Source: Streptomyces sulfonofaciens (GTDB lineage Bacteria; Actinomycetota; Actinomycetes; Streptomycetales; Streptomycetaceae). From it: 64,000 bases of DNA. Within the stretch, counting starts at the first letter, position 1, and each line of letters opens with the position of its first letter. The notes under the pieces were generated by a model, which ran no database searches, had not been told where the DNA came from, and saw only the letters and a list, made by a program, of their open reading frames with translations. The DNA lies in contig NZ_BNCD01000013.1 of NCBI RefSeq assembly GCF_014656295.1, positions 62,001 through 126,000 on the forward strand, written 5' to 3'. This document shows positions 52,101 to 59,941 of this stretch, piece after piece. The position numbers and the translations under genes were made by a program.

Positions 52101-55100
52101 TCCTGCTCCGCCACGCCCACCTACCCGCAGGACCTCGTCAGCGACGACCTGAGTTTCTTCGACTCCTCCACCGACAACACCGCCACGCCCACCAAGGGCG
52201 ATGTCACGATGGTGCAGAAGGCCGACTCGGTCAGCGGCGACGGCACCGTCCACTACATCACGGCGTTGCAGAACACCTACGACTCCTACGGTCGCGAACT
52301 CACCGAGACCGACGCCGACAACCGGACCACGACCACCGCCTACACCCCGGCGACCGGCGCGGCCCCGACATCCATCAAGGTGATCCAGCCGAAGGTCACC
52401 GGCCAGACGGTCGGCTTCGCCACCACGACCACACTCGACCCCGCCCGCGGCCTGGACGTGAAGACCACCGACGCGGCCGGGTACTCCACCAACAGCAGCT
52501 ACGACCCGCTGGGACGTCTCACCGCCGTGTGGAACCCGGGCTTCTCCACGAGCGCCCCGGCCAATACCACCTACACCTACAACCTCAGTCGCAGCGTGCC
52601 GTCGACGGTCACCACCAAGACCCTCAACCACGACATGAGCTACCGCACCTCCATCGCCATCTACGACGCGATGCTGCGCCCGCGGGAGACGCAGACAGTA
52701 ACCGCGAACGGCAACCGGGTCATCACCGACAGCCACTACGACAGCCACGGCTGGGTGGTCAGCACCTCCGATCCCTACAGCAGCGGCGGCACGCCCTCGG
52801 GGACGCTGGTGGACGCGGCGGACAACGAGACTCCCTCGCAGACCGGCACGGTCTACGACGGCGCGGGGAGGGTGACCGCCCAGATCGCCTACCACTTCGC
52901 CTCGGAGACCTGGCGCACCACCACGGCCTATCCCGGCTCCGACCGAGTCGATGTCACTCCGTTTGTCGGTGCGCAGCCTGGTGGTGCCACCCCCACCAGC
53001 ACGTACACCGACGCCCGCGGCCAGATGGTCAAGCTGCTGCGCTACCACGGCAGTACACCCACCGGCGACGCCGACACGGCCACCTACAACTACGACCCGG
53101 CCGGTCACCAGATAGGTCAGGACGACGGACAGGGCCACACCTGGACCAGCCACTACGACCTGCTGGGCCGCCGGACTTCCCAGAGTGACCCGGACACCGG
53201 CACCTCCTCCTCCACCTATGACAACGCCGGCCAGGTGCTGAGCACCACCGACGCACGCAACAAGACCATCAGCTACGCCTACGACGAGATGGGGCGCAAG
53301 ACCGCCGAGTACGACACCACAGGCGGTGTCGACCCCTCGCCGAGCAACGAGCAGGCCTCCTGGACCTACGACACGCTGAAGAAGGGCAAGCCCACCTCCT
53401 CCACCCGCTATGTGGACGGGACAACCGGCACGGCTTACACCAACAAGGTTCTCGGTTACGACAGCCACGGCTGGGTGCAGGCCACCGAACTCATCATCCC
53501 GGGCTCCGAGGGCGCGCTGGGCGGCACCTACGTCCACCAGAACAACTACAACCTCAACGGCACGCTGGAGGAATACACGGATGCCAGTCCCAGCACCGTC
53601 AAGCTTCCGCAGGAGACGGTGGCGTATACCTATGACGCCAACGACCGGCCCATCGCTGCGGCCGGCGTCAACACCTGGGCCTACGTCAGCGGCCTCCGCT
53701 ACAACGACTTCGACCAGCCGCTGCAGTTCACCTACGGCACCTCCGGCAACTTCACCCAGCAGACCCTCACCTACGACGACCAGACCCAGCGGCTGACCAG
53801 TTCCACCACCGTGGCCCAGTCGGGTCGCGCGCTCGCCGACCAGACCAGCTACGCGTACCAGCCGTCCGGCAACGTCACGAAGATCACCGACAAGCTGGAC
53901 ACCGGTCAGATCGACACCCAGTGCTTCGGCTATGACTGGGCCCAGCGGCTGAAGGCCGCCTGGACGGCCACCGACGACTGTGCAGCCGCCCCCGCACCCG
54001 GCTCCTCCTCGACGGTGGGCGGTCCCTCCCCGTACTGGCAGACGTGGACCTACGACGCCACCGGCGCCCGGGCCACCCAGGTCGACCACGATCCGGCCGG
54101 GGACACCTCCCGCGACGCCACCGCCACGTACACGCCCGTCGCGGCGGACAAGGGACCCGCGCACGCAGTCGCCGAGGTGAACAAGGTGGTACCGGCAGAC
54201 GCGACCGCCGACACCACCAACAGCTACACCTACGACGAGGCCGGCAACGTCCGCACCCGTACCACCCGCGCGGGCACCGACACCCTCACCTACGACGACG
54301 AGGGCAACCTGTCCGAGCTGGCCTCCACCGGCACCAGCGGCGACACGACATACCTGTACGACGCCGACGGCAACCTGCTGCTGCGCCGGGGTCCGGACGC
54401 CACCACCCTCTACACGGGTGATGAGGAGATCACGCAGAAGAAGGGTGCTACGACTGCGGACGGTGTGCGCTACATCTCCGTTGCCGGCCAGGTCGTGGCC
54501 AGTCACTCCTCTGATGGGCACTTCACCTACCTGATTCCCGACCATCAGGGAACGAGCACCCTGGCCGTGGACTCCCAGACCCAGCAGGTCACCCGTCGCC
54601 AGTACAAACCGTTCGGTGAGGTGCGGGACCAGTCGGGGACCTGGACCGCAGGCCAGCGTGGATTCGTCGGCGGCACCCAGGACGACAACACGGGCCTGAC
54701 CAACCTCGGCGCGCGCGAATACGACCCGTCCATCGGCCGCTTCCTCAGCCCGGACCCGATCCTGGACCCGGGGGCGCCGCAGTCGTGGAACGCCTACGAC
54801 TACGCCGACGACACCCCGGTGACGACGTCCGACCCCTCCGGGGCGTGCGCGGACGTCGACTGCCCGACCCGCAACTGCCCGCTTTGCCTCAACCGCACGC
54901 CCACCGACACCAACCCCCATTCGCCGGCGCTGCACGACTATCCGGGCTCGGGCAGTACTCCAGGCAACACCAAGGCATACGGAAGACAGTACAAAGCCAA
55001 CATCAGCAACAGCGTCTCCAACGCCCACGCGGAGCAGCGGGCTCTGGAGAGACAGAAAGCCACGGCCAACGCGGCAGTGGCCGCGGCGAAGAAACAGGCA

Positions 55101-56246
55101 TCCGGCTTCAGACACCGTCTGGTCAACCTGGTCGCGGACGTCCTCGGCCTGACCGATGCCTACAACTGCTTCACCAAGGGCGACGTCATGGGCTGCATCA
55201 GCACGGCCCTGACCGCGGTCCCCTGGGGGAAGGCGTTCAAGGCCATCAAGGTCGGTGTCGAGGCCTTCAAGGTGTGGCGTTCCCTCGATCGCGCCTACAC
55301 GCTGGTCAAGGACGCGGAGGAGGCCGCGAGGGTGGCCGAGGACGCGGTGGAGGCCGAGCGCGCCGTCGTCAGGGCCGCGGAGTCGGAAGGAGCAGGGGCG
55401 GAGGCCGCCGGTTGCGCGGTGCACAGCTTCCTACCCGCCACCCCGGTACGCCTGGCCGACGGCTCATCCAAACCGATCAGCCAGGTAAAGGCCGGTGACA
55501 CGGTCCTGGCCACCGACCCGCAGACCGGCGTGACCGCTCCGGAGAAGGTCCAGCGGGTCATCGTCACCCACACCGACAAGGACTTCACCACCCTCACCCT
55601 GGACACCGCTCCTACCCGCGGCCCTCCTCACCACGACCACGGGAACACTGCTCAGACCCTCACCACCACCTGGCACCACCCTTTCTGGGACAGCACCCAC
55701 CACCACTGGACCGACGCCCACAACCTCACCCCCGGCACCACACTCCGCCGCCCCGACGGCACCACCCTCACCGTCACCGCGGTCCGCAACTTCCACCAGC
55801 ACGCCACCACCTACGACCTCACCGTCGGCACGCTTCACACGTACTATGTGCTGGCGGGGGCCACGCCGGTCCTGGTTCATAACTGCAATGGGGCGAATCT
55901 TGAGCTGACCTATAAGCCGGATTGGACGCCGGAGCAGATTGCCGCGGCGGATGCCAAGGTCGCGGCTTTGAATGACGCACCGCAGCTCGTTGTCACCAAG
56001 GTCAACCGCTCCGGAAGCGCTGCGGATGTTTGGCGTCGAGCTGGAAAAAATGCGGTGCCAGGAACTGATATCGACCACAAGATTGATCTCCAGCTTGGCG
56101 GGGCTGACGACGTCAGTAATATGTGGCCACTCGACAGTTCCGTCAACCGAAGCTTGGGCTCCCAGATTTCCGGCCAGCTGAAGAGGCAGAGTCTACAGCC
56201 AGGTGATCTGGTGTGTAGCATCACGATCACAGTCAGACGATGTTAG
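49170..56246 (+). CDS. Rhs/YD-repeat polymorphic toxin with HINT pretoxin domain and HNH-like nuclease tip
   Basis: The protein has 2358 residues. An N-terminal signal (ARIWLILATLLAVLAPLSF) implies export. After ~250 residues comes the SpvB/Rhs N-region (GGSSGAFTYSYPISVPDVPG), then long arrays of YD/Rhs repeats (~1000-1800, e.g. NYDPAGHQIGQDDGQGHTW, YDEAGNVRTRT). The Rhs core GAREYDPSIGRFLSPDPIL is near 1850. A HINT autoprocessing domain spans C2082 (CAVHSFLPATPVRLADG) to HNC2239. The last ~119 residues are the toxin: GTDIDHKIDLQLGGADDVSN (D2300-H2303) is an HNH-type metal site. Expected role: contact- or secretion-dependent killing of relatives. The start could also be ATG 49203. The immunity gene follows by 13 bp. 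Confidence 0.88.
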   Translation: MGISVGEWARSMRGFERFRRGRSSARIWLILATLLAVLAPLSFTDPALADGTAAPDFLVKPQKEHLVLVTRVQGHPAERLHMKSWNPKDAKKTWPKTGDADVALPAVDSKKPNAVRSRSARAGNLPVTVATATKSRHGASAGTKLHVSMPGQTAAEKLGIHGVVFTVRPEGATPGGGAQVGLDYAGFRDAYGGDWASRLRLVQLPPCALTTPHAARCHRQTPLVSTNDAKAQRVSATVQVPHASEATSGSPAADAKTTSPPATSAMVLAAVADASGGGGTYAATSLSASGQWSAGGSSGAFTYSYPISVPDVPGSLVPNVSLDYNSQSVDGRTSSTNAQSSWIGDGWDYSPGFVERSYPSCADDAAGGTPKTSDECWSDAVDTMTLSLNGSSNTLVHDDATDTWHPQGDNGEKVEIKTDTVNDDTFHEYVVVTTADGTKYYFGLNRLPGWSSGDATTDSVLSTPVYGNDADEPCHAATFADSSCLRAYRWNLDYTVDPHGNAISYWYTPETNYYGKDNSTTPTSYTSGGYLSKIQYGQLAEKVYDTAAPAAGQVFFDTEERCLPDSSFDCQSKPTASNASHFPDIPVDQICASSGACNNHGPSFFTTQRLTGIRTQILVGAGYKDVDAWSLDHAFPATGDTTTPALWLSQITRTGKDGGSASLPPVTFDGQALANRVDGLDGYQPITRRRLTKIITESGESITANYKGPDCHRAGTTELPASQDDNTHRCYPQYWTPPGQTSPQLDWFNKYIVNSVTAEDPTTKALPIQTSYDYDDPAWHFNDDPLTQAKYRTWNQWRGYGQVDTRTGTSPDKVTLTRQTYFRGMDGDKTSSGTRGIELKDSTGGDTQKDSDWLAGQVYESQTFNGDGGALLSDTVTDPWSSAASATQSRTKAGLDALLAHRTNTKRTRTTTTKADGTKQTTETDYALDDATGLPTAVDDKGDTSTADDDQCTRTWYAQDAAGHLLPTPRRVQSVAVSCSATPTYPQDLVSDDLSFFDSSTDNTATPTKGDVTMVQKADSVSGDGTVHYITALQNTYDSYGRELTETDADNRTTTTAYTPATGAAPTSIKVIQPKVTGQTVGFATTTTLDPARGLDVKTTDAAGYSTNSSYDPLGRLTAVWNPGFSTSAPANTTYTYNLSRSVPSTVTTKTLNHDMSYRTSIAIYDAMLRPRETQTVTANGNRVITDSHYDSHGWVVSTSDPYSSGGTPSGTLVDAADNETPSQTGTVYDGAGRVTAQIAYHFASETWRTTTAYPGSDRVDVTPFVGAQPGGATPTSTYTDARGQMVKLLRYHGSTPTGDADTATYNYDPAGHQIGQDDGQGHTWTSHYDLLGRRTSQSDPDTGTSSSTYDNAGQVLSTTDARNKTISYAYDEMGRKTAEYDTTGGVDPSPSNEQASWTYDTLKKGKPTSSTRYVDGTTGTAYTNKVLGYDSHGWVQATELIIPGSEGALGGTYVHQNNYNLNGTLEEYTDASPSTVKLPQETVAYTYDANDRPIAAAGVNTWAYVSGLRYNDFDQPLQFTYGTSGNFTQQTLTYDDQTQRLTSSTTVAQSGRALADQTSYAYQPSGNVTKITDKLDTGQIDTQCFGYDWAQRLKAAWTATDDCAAAPAPGSSSTVGGPSPYWQTWTYDATGARATQVDHDPAGDTSRDATATYTPVAADKGPAHAVAEVNKVVPADATADTTNSYTYDEAGNVRTRTTRAGTDTLTYDDEGNLSELASTGTSGDTTYLYDADGNLLLRRGPDATTLYTGDEEITQKKGATTADGVRYISVAGQVVASHSSDGHFTYLIPDHQGTSTLAVDSQTQQVTRRQYKPFGEVRDQSGTWTAGQRGFVGGTQDDNTGLTNLGAREYDPSIGRFLSPDPILDPGAPQSWNAYDYADDTPVTTSDPSGACADVDCPTRNCPLCLNRTPTDTNPHSPALHDYPGSGSTPGNTKAYGRQYKANISNSVSNAHAEQRALERQKATANAAVAAAKKQASGFRHRLVNLVADVLGLTDAYNCFTKGDVMGCISTALTAVPWGKAFKAIKVGVEAFKVWRSLDRAYTLVKDAEEAARVAEDAVEAERAVVRAAESEGAGAEAAGCAVHSFLPATPVRLADGSSKPISQVKAGDTVLATDPQTGVTAPEKVQRVIVTHTDKDFTTLTLDTAPTRGPPHHDHGNTAQTLTTTWHHPFWDSTHHHWTDAHNLTPGTTLRRPDGTTLTVTAVRNFHQHATTYDLTVGTLHTYYVLAGATPVLVHNCNGANLELTYKPDWTPEQIAAADAKVAALNDAPQLVVTKVNRSGSAADVWRRAGKNAVPGTDIDHKIDLQLGGADDVSNMWPLDSSVNRSLGSQISGQLKRQSLQPGDLVCSITITVRRC

Positions 56247-56259
56247 GTGAGGTAGGGCC

Positions 56260-56808
56260 ATGCAGTTGCGAGACCTGAACGTCTCCCGCGCTGTAGCGAC
56301 CGATGCCGGCATGTTCGGCATCTGGCGCACAAGTGTCTTCGCGCACGTCAGCGAGCTGGACCAGTGGGAGGACGAGATTGCTGAAGACTCCGCCCTCTCA
56401 CGCCAGATCTCCGATGGTGCCTTCGTTCCCCTCAACATCGGTGGAAGCGGAGCTTTTCAGGCGACAGTGCGAGGCGTGGAGTCTCCCGGGCAGCTGAGCG
56501 AGAGAGAGAGGGAGTATTTGCTCGTTTCTTCGGAGCCCTACCTACTCATTTCTGATGGCGAGCTTGAGCTCGGCGGTCTTGAAGGTGTCGGGAACTACTC
56601 GGGAGCCGAAACCGTTGGGATCTCTCTCGATAGTGGCCAGTATGCAGTTGTTGTGCATCTGCTGGACTGGCAGGCAGAACCAGGCAGTCGGGGGAGCGAT
56701 GGAAAGCCCGCTCCTAATGCTCTTCCTGACTTCATTGTGGAGATTTTTGCAGATTCACGAGAGCGTTCTGGATATCGCACCAAGGTAGAAACGTTCGAGC
56801 GCCCCTAG
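56260..56808 (+). CDS. Probable immunity protein for the Rhs nuclease
   Basis: This 182-residue cytosolic acidic protein is encoded 13 bp after the toxin, the standard place for the cognate antidote. It opens MQLRDLNVSRAVATDAGMFG and contains VPLNIGGSGAFQATV and SSEPYLLISDGELELGGLEGVG. I recognise it as a type recurring next to polymorphic toxins but cannot name the Pfam immunity family. Codon usage is less GC-biased than in core genes, consistent with recent transfer. A hairpin follows its stop. Confidence 0.7.
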   Translation: MQLRDLNVSRAVATDAGMFGIWRTSVFAHVSELDQWEDEIAEDSALSRQISDGAFVPLNIGGSGAFQATVRGVESPGQLSEREREYLLVSSEPYLLISDGELELGGLEGVGNYSGAETVGISLDSGQYAVVVHLLDWQAEPGSRGSDGKPAPNALPDFIVEIFADSRERSGYRTKVETFERP

Positions 56809-56822
56809 GGAATAGTAGGGCG

Positions 56823-56843
56823 CTACCGGATATCTTCCGGTAG
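56823..56843 (+). terminator. Hairpin after the toxin-immunity pair
   Basis: ctaccgga and tccggtag (8 bp) enclose tatct, starting 15 bases after the immunity stop. Confidence 0.65.
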
Positions 56844-56882
56844 GGCCGCTGTGGCGTCTGACGGCAGTAGTTGACGGCAACG

Positions 56883-57053
56883 TCAGCGGACGGGAGCTGC
56901 ACAAAGTGGTGGTTCGTCGCCGTCGTCGGGCTGCTCGATGGTCTCGGCAGGACTTCGGAGGGCGTCGTCGAGGAGGTCGATGGCGTCGCGCTCGAGCGGA
57001 GGCGACGTGGGCGTAAACCGTAGCGGTGACACCTATGTGGGCGTGGCTGAGGA
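56883..57053 (-). pseudogene. Tyrosine integrase C-terminal fragment, frameshifted (2 of 3)
   Basis: On the minus strand, LSHAHIGVTATVYAHV is the active-site Tyr region. After a one-base shift it continues LERDAIDLLDDALRSPAETI and DGDEPPLCAAPVR before a stop at 56883. This is the end of an integrase typical of Streptomyces integrative elements. Confidence 0.7.
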
Positions 57054-57062
57054 GTCCCCCCG

Positions 57063-57562
57063 GTGATTGAGTTCAGCATTGAGCGAAGAGGTGGAGATCC
57101 CTCCTGGTCCGCTGGATGGACCCCTACCGACTCTTCGGGGGGCAGGTCGAGTGGGAGCAGGTCAGCGCCAGCGCCTTCACCTTCGACCTCTTTCGGGCTG
57201 CCGTGTCCTTTATTGTGAACGGAATCAATTTTGGGGTGGATGAGCCAAATCAGACCCTAGTTGATTATTGCCTGATGCTGAATCTTGGCTGCCGGGAGCT
57301 GCAGGCTCATCGAGGATCTCAAATTCAGTCGTCCACTGGCTCTTTCCGTATGTACTTCATCCGGGACTCGAAGGGTTTGAGAATCGCTTCGGATCGGGTC
57401 GAGGAAAGCGCCTTAATTTCCGTTCTGGAATATCATAATTCCGTTTCTGCATTGCTTGATTCGGCCACGGGTGAGATCCTGTCGACTCATCCAGGGCTTG
57501 AAGGAAATCCGTTCCTTCGGCGCGTTGCAAGAATCCGTTGTTGGGGAATGCATGGGAGTTGA
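57063..57562 (+). pseudogene. Second immunity-type gene, frameshifted at a G6 tract
   Basis: GTG 57063 (GGAG eight bases upstream) starts VIEFSIERRGGDPSWSAGW. After the G6 run at 57137-57142 the protein continues in another frame as GGQVEWEQVSASAFTFDLFR and ends at 57562. One extra G would restore a ~166-residue product. Without the shift, an ATG at 57116 would give 148 residues lacking a natural N-terminus. The LFRAAVSFIVNGINFGVDEP and GLEGNPFLRRVARI blocks look like an immunity-type protein, but I do not know the family. The cause may be slippage-based switching, decay or a sequencing error. Confidence 0.5.
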
Positions 57563-57710
57563 GGGGGCAGTTGTCGCAGTAATGCATGCTTTTTATGTAT
57601 TGTTGTACGGCTTGCCATGAGTTCCCGGTCGAAGGTAGTTCCGGCGAGCCTCTTGGCTGGTTTGACGGCAGGGCTGACGGTGACAGCGGTGGACGGAGGC
57701 CCGCACCGTA

Positions 57711-57978
57711 GTGACGGTGCGGGGCTCCTTGCTGCTCGGCTGCTCGGCGGGCGGAGTTCAGTTCATGAGCGTGACGACTGATGAGCCCGGTAAGGCGGTG
57801 AGGAAGATTGCACGGTTTGATGTGAACCCCAATAGTCCTCACGTTCAGAAACTGGGGCCGCACCTGAATCTGGAAACTCAGATCAATAGAAAGACGGTTA
57901 CTAGCTAGTGGCCCGCTCAAGGACCCGCACACCGGTATAGATCCATCCACTATCCGGCCGGGTGACTACTGGCCATAG
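57711..57978 (+). pseudogene. Orphan polymorphic-toxin C-terminal tip, frameshifted
   Basis: SPHVQKLGPHLNLETQINRK is followed, one frame over, by GPLKDPHTGIDPSTIRPGDY and a stop at 57978. Together these are the last ~60 residues of a Rhs/ADP-ribose-type toxin tip, detached from any Rhs body. The intact immunity gene follows 16 bp later. This is the classical orphan toxin-immunity cassette. 57563-57710 shows no gene. Confidence 0.65.
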
Positions 57979-57993
57979 GTCACTGACGGAGAC

Positions 57994-58398
57994 GTGATGA
58001 TGAAAGTATTGCGCGACGATTCGACAGGGGAATTGGAGCTGTCTGGAACCCGCTCCGAACTGATGGCCTTGGGTCGAAAGCTGCGTAGCGGTGACGGAAA
58101 AACCCTCCTGGCGAAGGTGCCAGATCCATTCCCTTACAGCAGATCGTTGTTGCGCATCGAAATTCGCCAAGCGAGTGGGAAGGTAAGGATTTCTTCTTCC
58201 GAGCGTGGTGAGGCTCTGGACGTAGAAGGCAGACTGCTATTCCTTTCTCTCCTTGCTGAGAACATCGAAGGCTTCGCTTTGGAGGCGGATCAGAGCGACC
58301 ACCTACATGTGGACTATTTTCCGGAACATGACTATCTAACTGGGGGGTCGGGATCGCTGGTTGTTGCCATTGACTGCAATGCAGTGCAGGTGCCATGA
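57994..58398 (+). CDS. Small immunity protein of the orphan cassette (Imm32-like, tentative)
   Basis: The 134-residue protein opens MMMKVLRDDSTGELELSGTR; ATG 57997 is an alternative. RGEALDVEGRLLFLSLLAEN and HLHVDYFPEHDYLTGGSGSL are its main blocks. It resembles small Imm32-type immunity proteins in pattern, a tentative match. It is placed directly after the orphan toxin tip it would neutralise. Its 3' third is part of the right direct repeat and survives as a fragment at 43412-43575. Confidence 0.6.
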   Translation: MMMKVLRDDSTGELELSGTRSELMALGRKLRSGDGKTLLAKVPDPFPYSRSLLRIEIRQASGKVRISSSERGEALDVEGRLLFLSLLAENIEGFALEADQSDHLHVDYFPEHDYLTGGSGSLVVAIDCNAVQVP

Positions 58399-59075
58399 AG
58401 CGGCTGGGTGTAACTGGCCTTGTTTCCATGTCGGGCAACGTCATCGGATGGGTGCTGCACCAAGTGGTGGTTCGTCACCGTCGTGGGGCCGGACGGTGGG
58501 TCGGCCAGGTTCGCGGAGGGCGTTGCTGAGGATGCCTACCTGACTGTTCTCTATTTGTTCGGTGGTCGGTGCGGTTCGGGCAGGGGCAGCGTCTGGGTGA
58601 GTGTGGCGGTGCGGATGCATGGAAGAAGGGCCTCTTGGTAGCTTGCGGATGTCGAGTCCAGAGAGGAGCAAGAGGCCCTGTGATCGAAGTGTCGCGTGGT
58701 CACGGATGCCGGGTCCAGTCCGTCTACTCCTGGGTGTGACTGTCTCGCTGATCGGTTCGGGAACGCAGCCGACCGCCCAGGGCGCCGGCCCCGGTACGGC
58801 TCGGACCTGAGCGATCAGACGCAGGAGAACGGACCATCGCCCTCGACCCGCTGACCGTAACTGTCCTGACCGTGCACCGTCGGCGACAGAGGGAGAAGCG
58901 TTTGGTTCAGGGGACGCGGTGGGTGGAGAGCGGCCTCGTCTTCACCAGTGACGACGGGACTCCGCTGCATCCCGGCTGGGTGACCGGACAGTTCAAGCAG
59001 CTCGTCTGAGAAGCCGGGTTGCCGCCCATCCGGCTGCACGACCTGCGCCACGGCGCAGCCACCCACGCCCTCTCA
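58239..59075. repeat. Right copy of ~0.84-kb direct repeat flanking the toxin island
   Basis: It is homologous and co-oriented with 43418-44264. It begins within the immunity gene and ends inside the integrase fragment. The pair encloses ~14 kb. Confidence 0.85.
58441..58560 (-). pseudogene. Integrase C-terminal tail fragment (3 of 3)
   Basis: On the minus strand, TEQIENSQVGILSNALREP and DGDEPPLGAAPIR end at a stop at 58441. It is nearly the same as the left-copy fragment. Confidence 0.55.
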
Positions 59076-59387
59076 GCAGGAGTGGACGTCAAAGTGGTCC
59101 AGGAGATGCTCGGCCACTCCTCCTCCACGCTCACCCGCGAGACGTACACGAGCGTGGCCGACGAGGTCGAACACCACGCCGCGGGCGCCGTCGCCCGCGT
59201 GATTCTGGCCGCGGGACTCCAACAGAACAGTCACCGCAACAGTCTCGACGCGCCTGCGCCGCCTCTGACCTCGCGCGGTCCGCAGCTAGTGCCCCATCCG
59301 ATGGGTGCCGGCCCACCGCCCACGCCTCCTGCCACACGTGGGGGTGTGGGCGGTGAGGTGCTTTTGTCGGAGGACCTCGGTCGTTGA
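58830..59387 (+). pseudogene. Tyrosine site-specific integrase, C-terminal domain with internal stop
   Basis: RTIALDPLTVTVLTVHRRRQ opens the fragment. TSDDGTPLHPGWVTGQFKQL is followed by an in-frame TGA at 59007-59009 where Arg is expected. LPPIRLHDLRHGAATHALSA (the HxxR box), VVQEMLGHSSSTLTRETYTS (His and nucleophilic Tyr) and a tail to 59387 follow. It is adjacent to tRNA-Lys, the usual position of an integrase next to its att site. The N-terminus is missing, so it cannot be functional. Confidence 0.8.
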
Positions 59388-59499
59388 TGCACGCTGTGCA
59401 CAGAGTGGGGACATGCGATTCCGAGCAGTTAATGCCCCGCCGACGCATCTCCCGCACACGGACCCATTTCGGACCCATACGCGCCCTAGAAACGTCAGT

Positions 59500-59526
59500 G
59501 GGCGTTCTCGGAAACCGAGAACGCCC
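59500..59526 (-). terminator. Terminator of tRNA-Lys
   Basis: A 12-bp perfect stem (gggcgttctcgg) with a 3-nt loop lies 20 bases after the tRNA 3' end on the minus strand. Confidence 0.75.
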
Positions 59527-59545
59527 AAGTCAGCCCGGTGAAGGC

Positions 59546-59622
59546 TGGTGCGCCGCCAGGGACTCGAACCCCGGACCCGCTGATTAAGAGTCAGCTGCTC
59601 TAACCAACTGAGCTAGCGGCGC
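59546..59622 (-). tRNA. tRNA-Lys (anticodon CTT)
   Basis: Read on the minus strand the cloverleaf is complete: GCGCCGC acceptor, D-loop AGCTCAGTTGGTTAGAGC, anticodon arm CTGA-CTCTTAA-TCAG with CTT, T-arm with GGTTCGAGTCC, discriminator A and encoded CCA. It is the apparent attachment target of the neighbouring island. Confidence 0.95.
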
Positions 59623-59842
59623 CTGCTGACAAAGGAAATACTACCTGGTCCGCGGGGGTGCTCCTGACCATGTGGGGTGGGGTTGGGGAGGCCGTGCCGT
59701 TGCGTCGGCCGGTGGGGCCTCCGGGCTCGCCTCGGGAGGGCACGGCAGGTCGGAGGCCGTGGACCGGGGCGGTCGGGGAGCCGGGGGAGCCGTCGCGGGT
59801 GGGCGTGGCGGGAGGACCGGCGGCACCTCCCGTCCCCGAAGG

Positions 59843-59941
59843 CCGTGGGCCGTGGGAGCCCACGGGGAGGCCGGGGGCCGTGGGCCGTGGGAGCCCACGG
59901 AAAAGCCGGGGGCCGTGGGCCGTGGGAGCCCACGGGCCTCC
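59843..59941. repeat. Three 35-bp tandem repeats, each with a hairpin
   Basis: Units start at 59843, 59878 and 59913 (the third is partial). Each contains ccgtgggc-N7-gcccacgg, an 8-bp stem. They lie directly after the ehuA stop on the minus strand and may form a serial terminator or an mRNA-stabilising array. 59623-59842 contains no supported gene. Confidence 0.75.

Noticed and set aside
51750..55424. 1224-residue minus-strand open frame
   Set aside because: It is antisense to the Rhs toxin with low-complexity Val/Gly/Arg composition and no domain; a GC-bias shadow.
59843..59941. CRISPR array
   Set aside because: 35-bp units are directly adjacent with no unique spacers.
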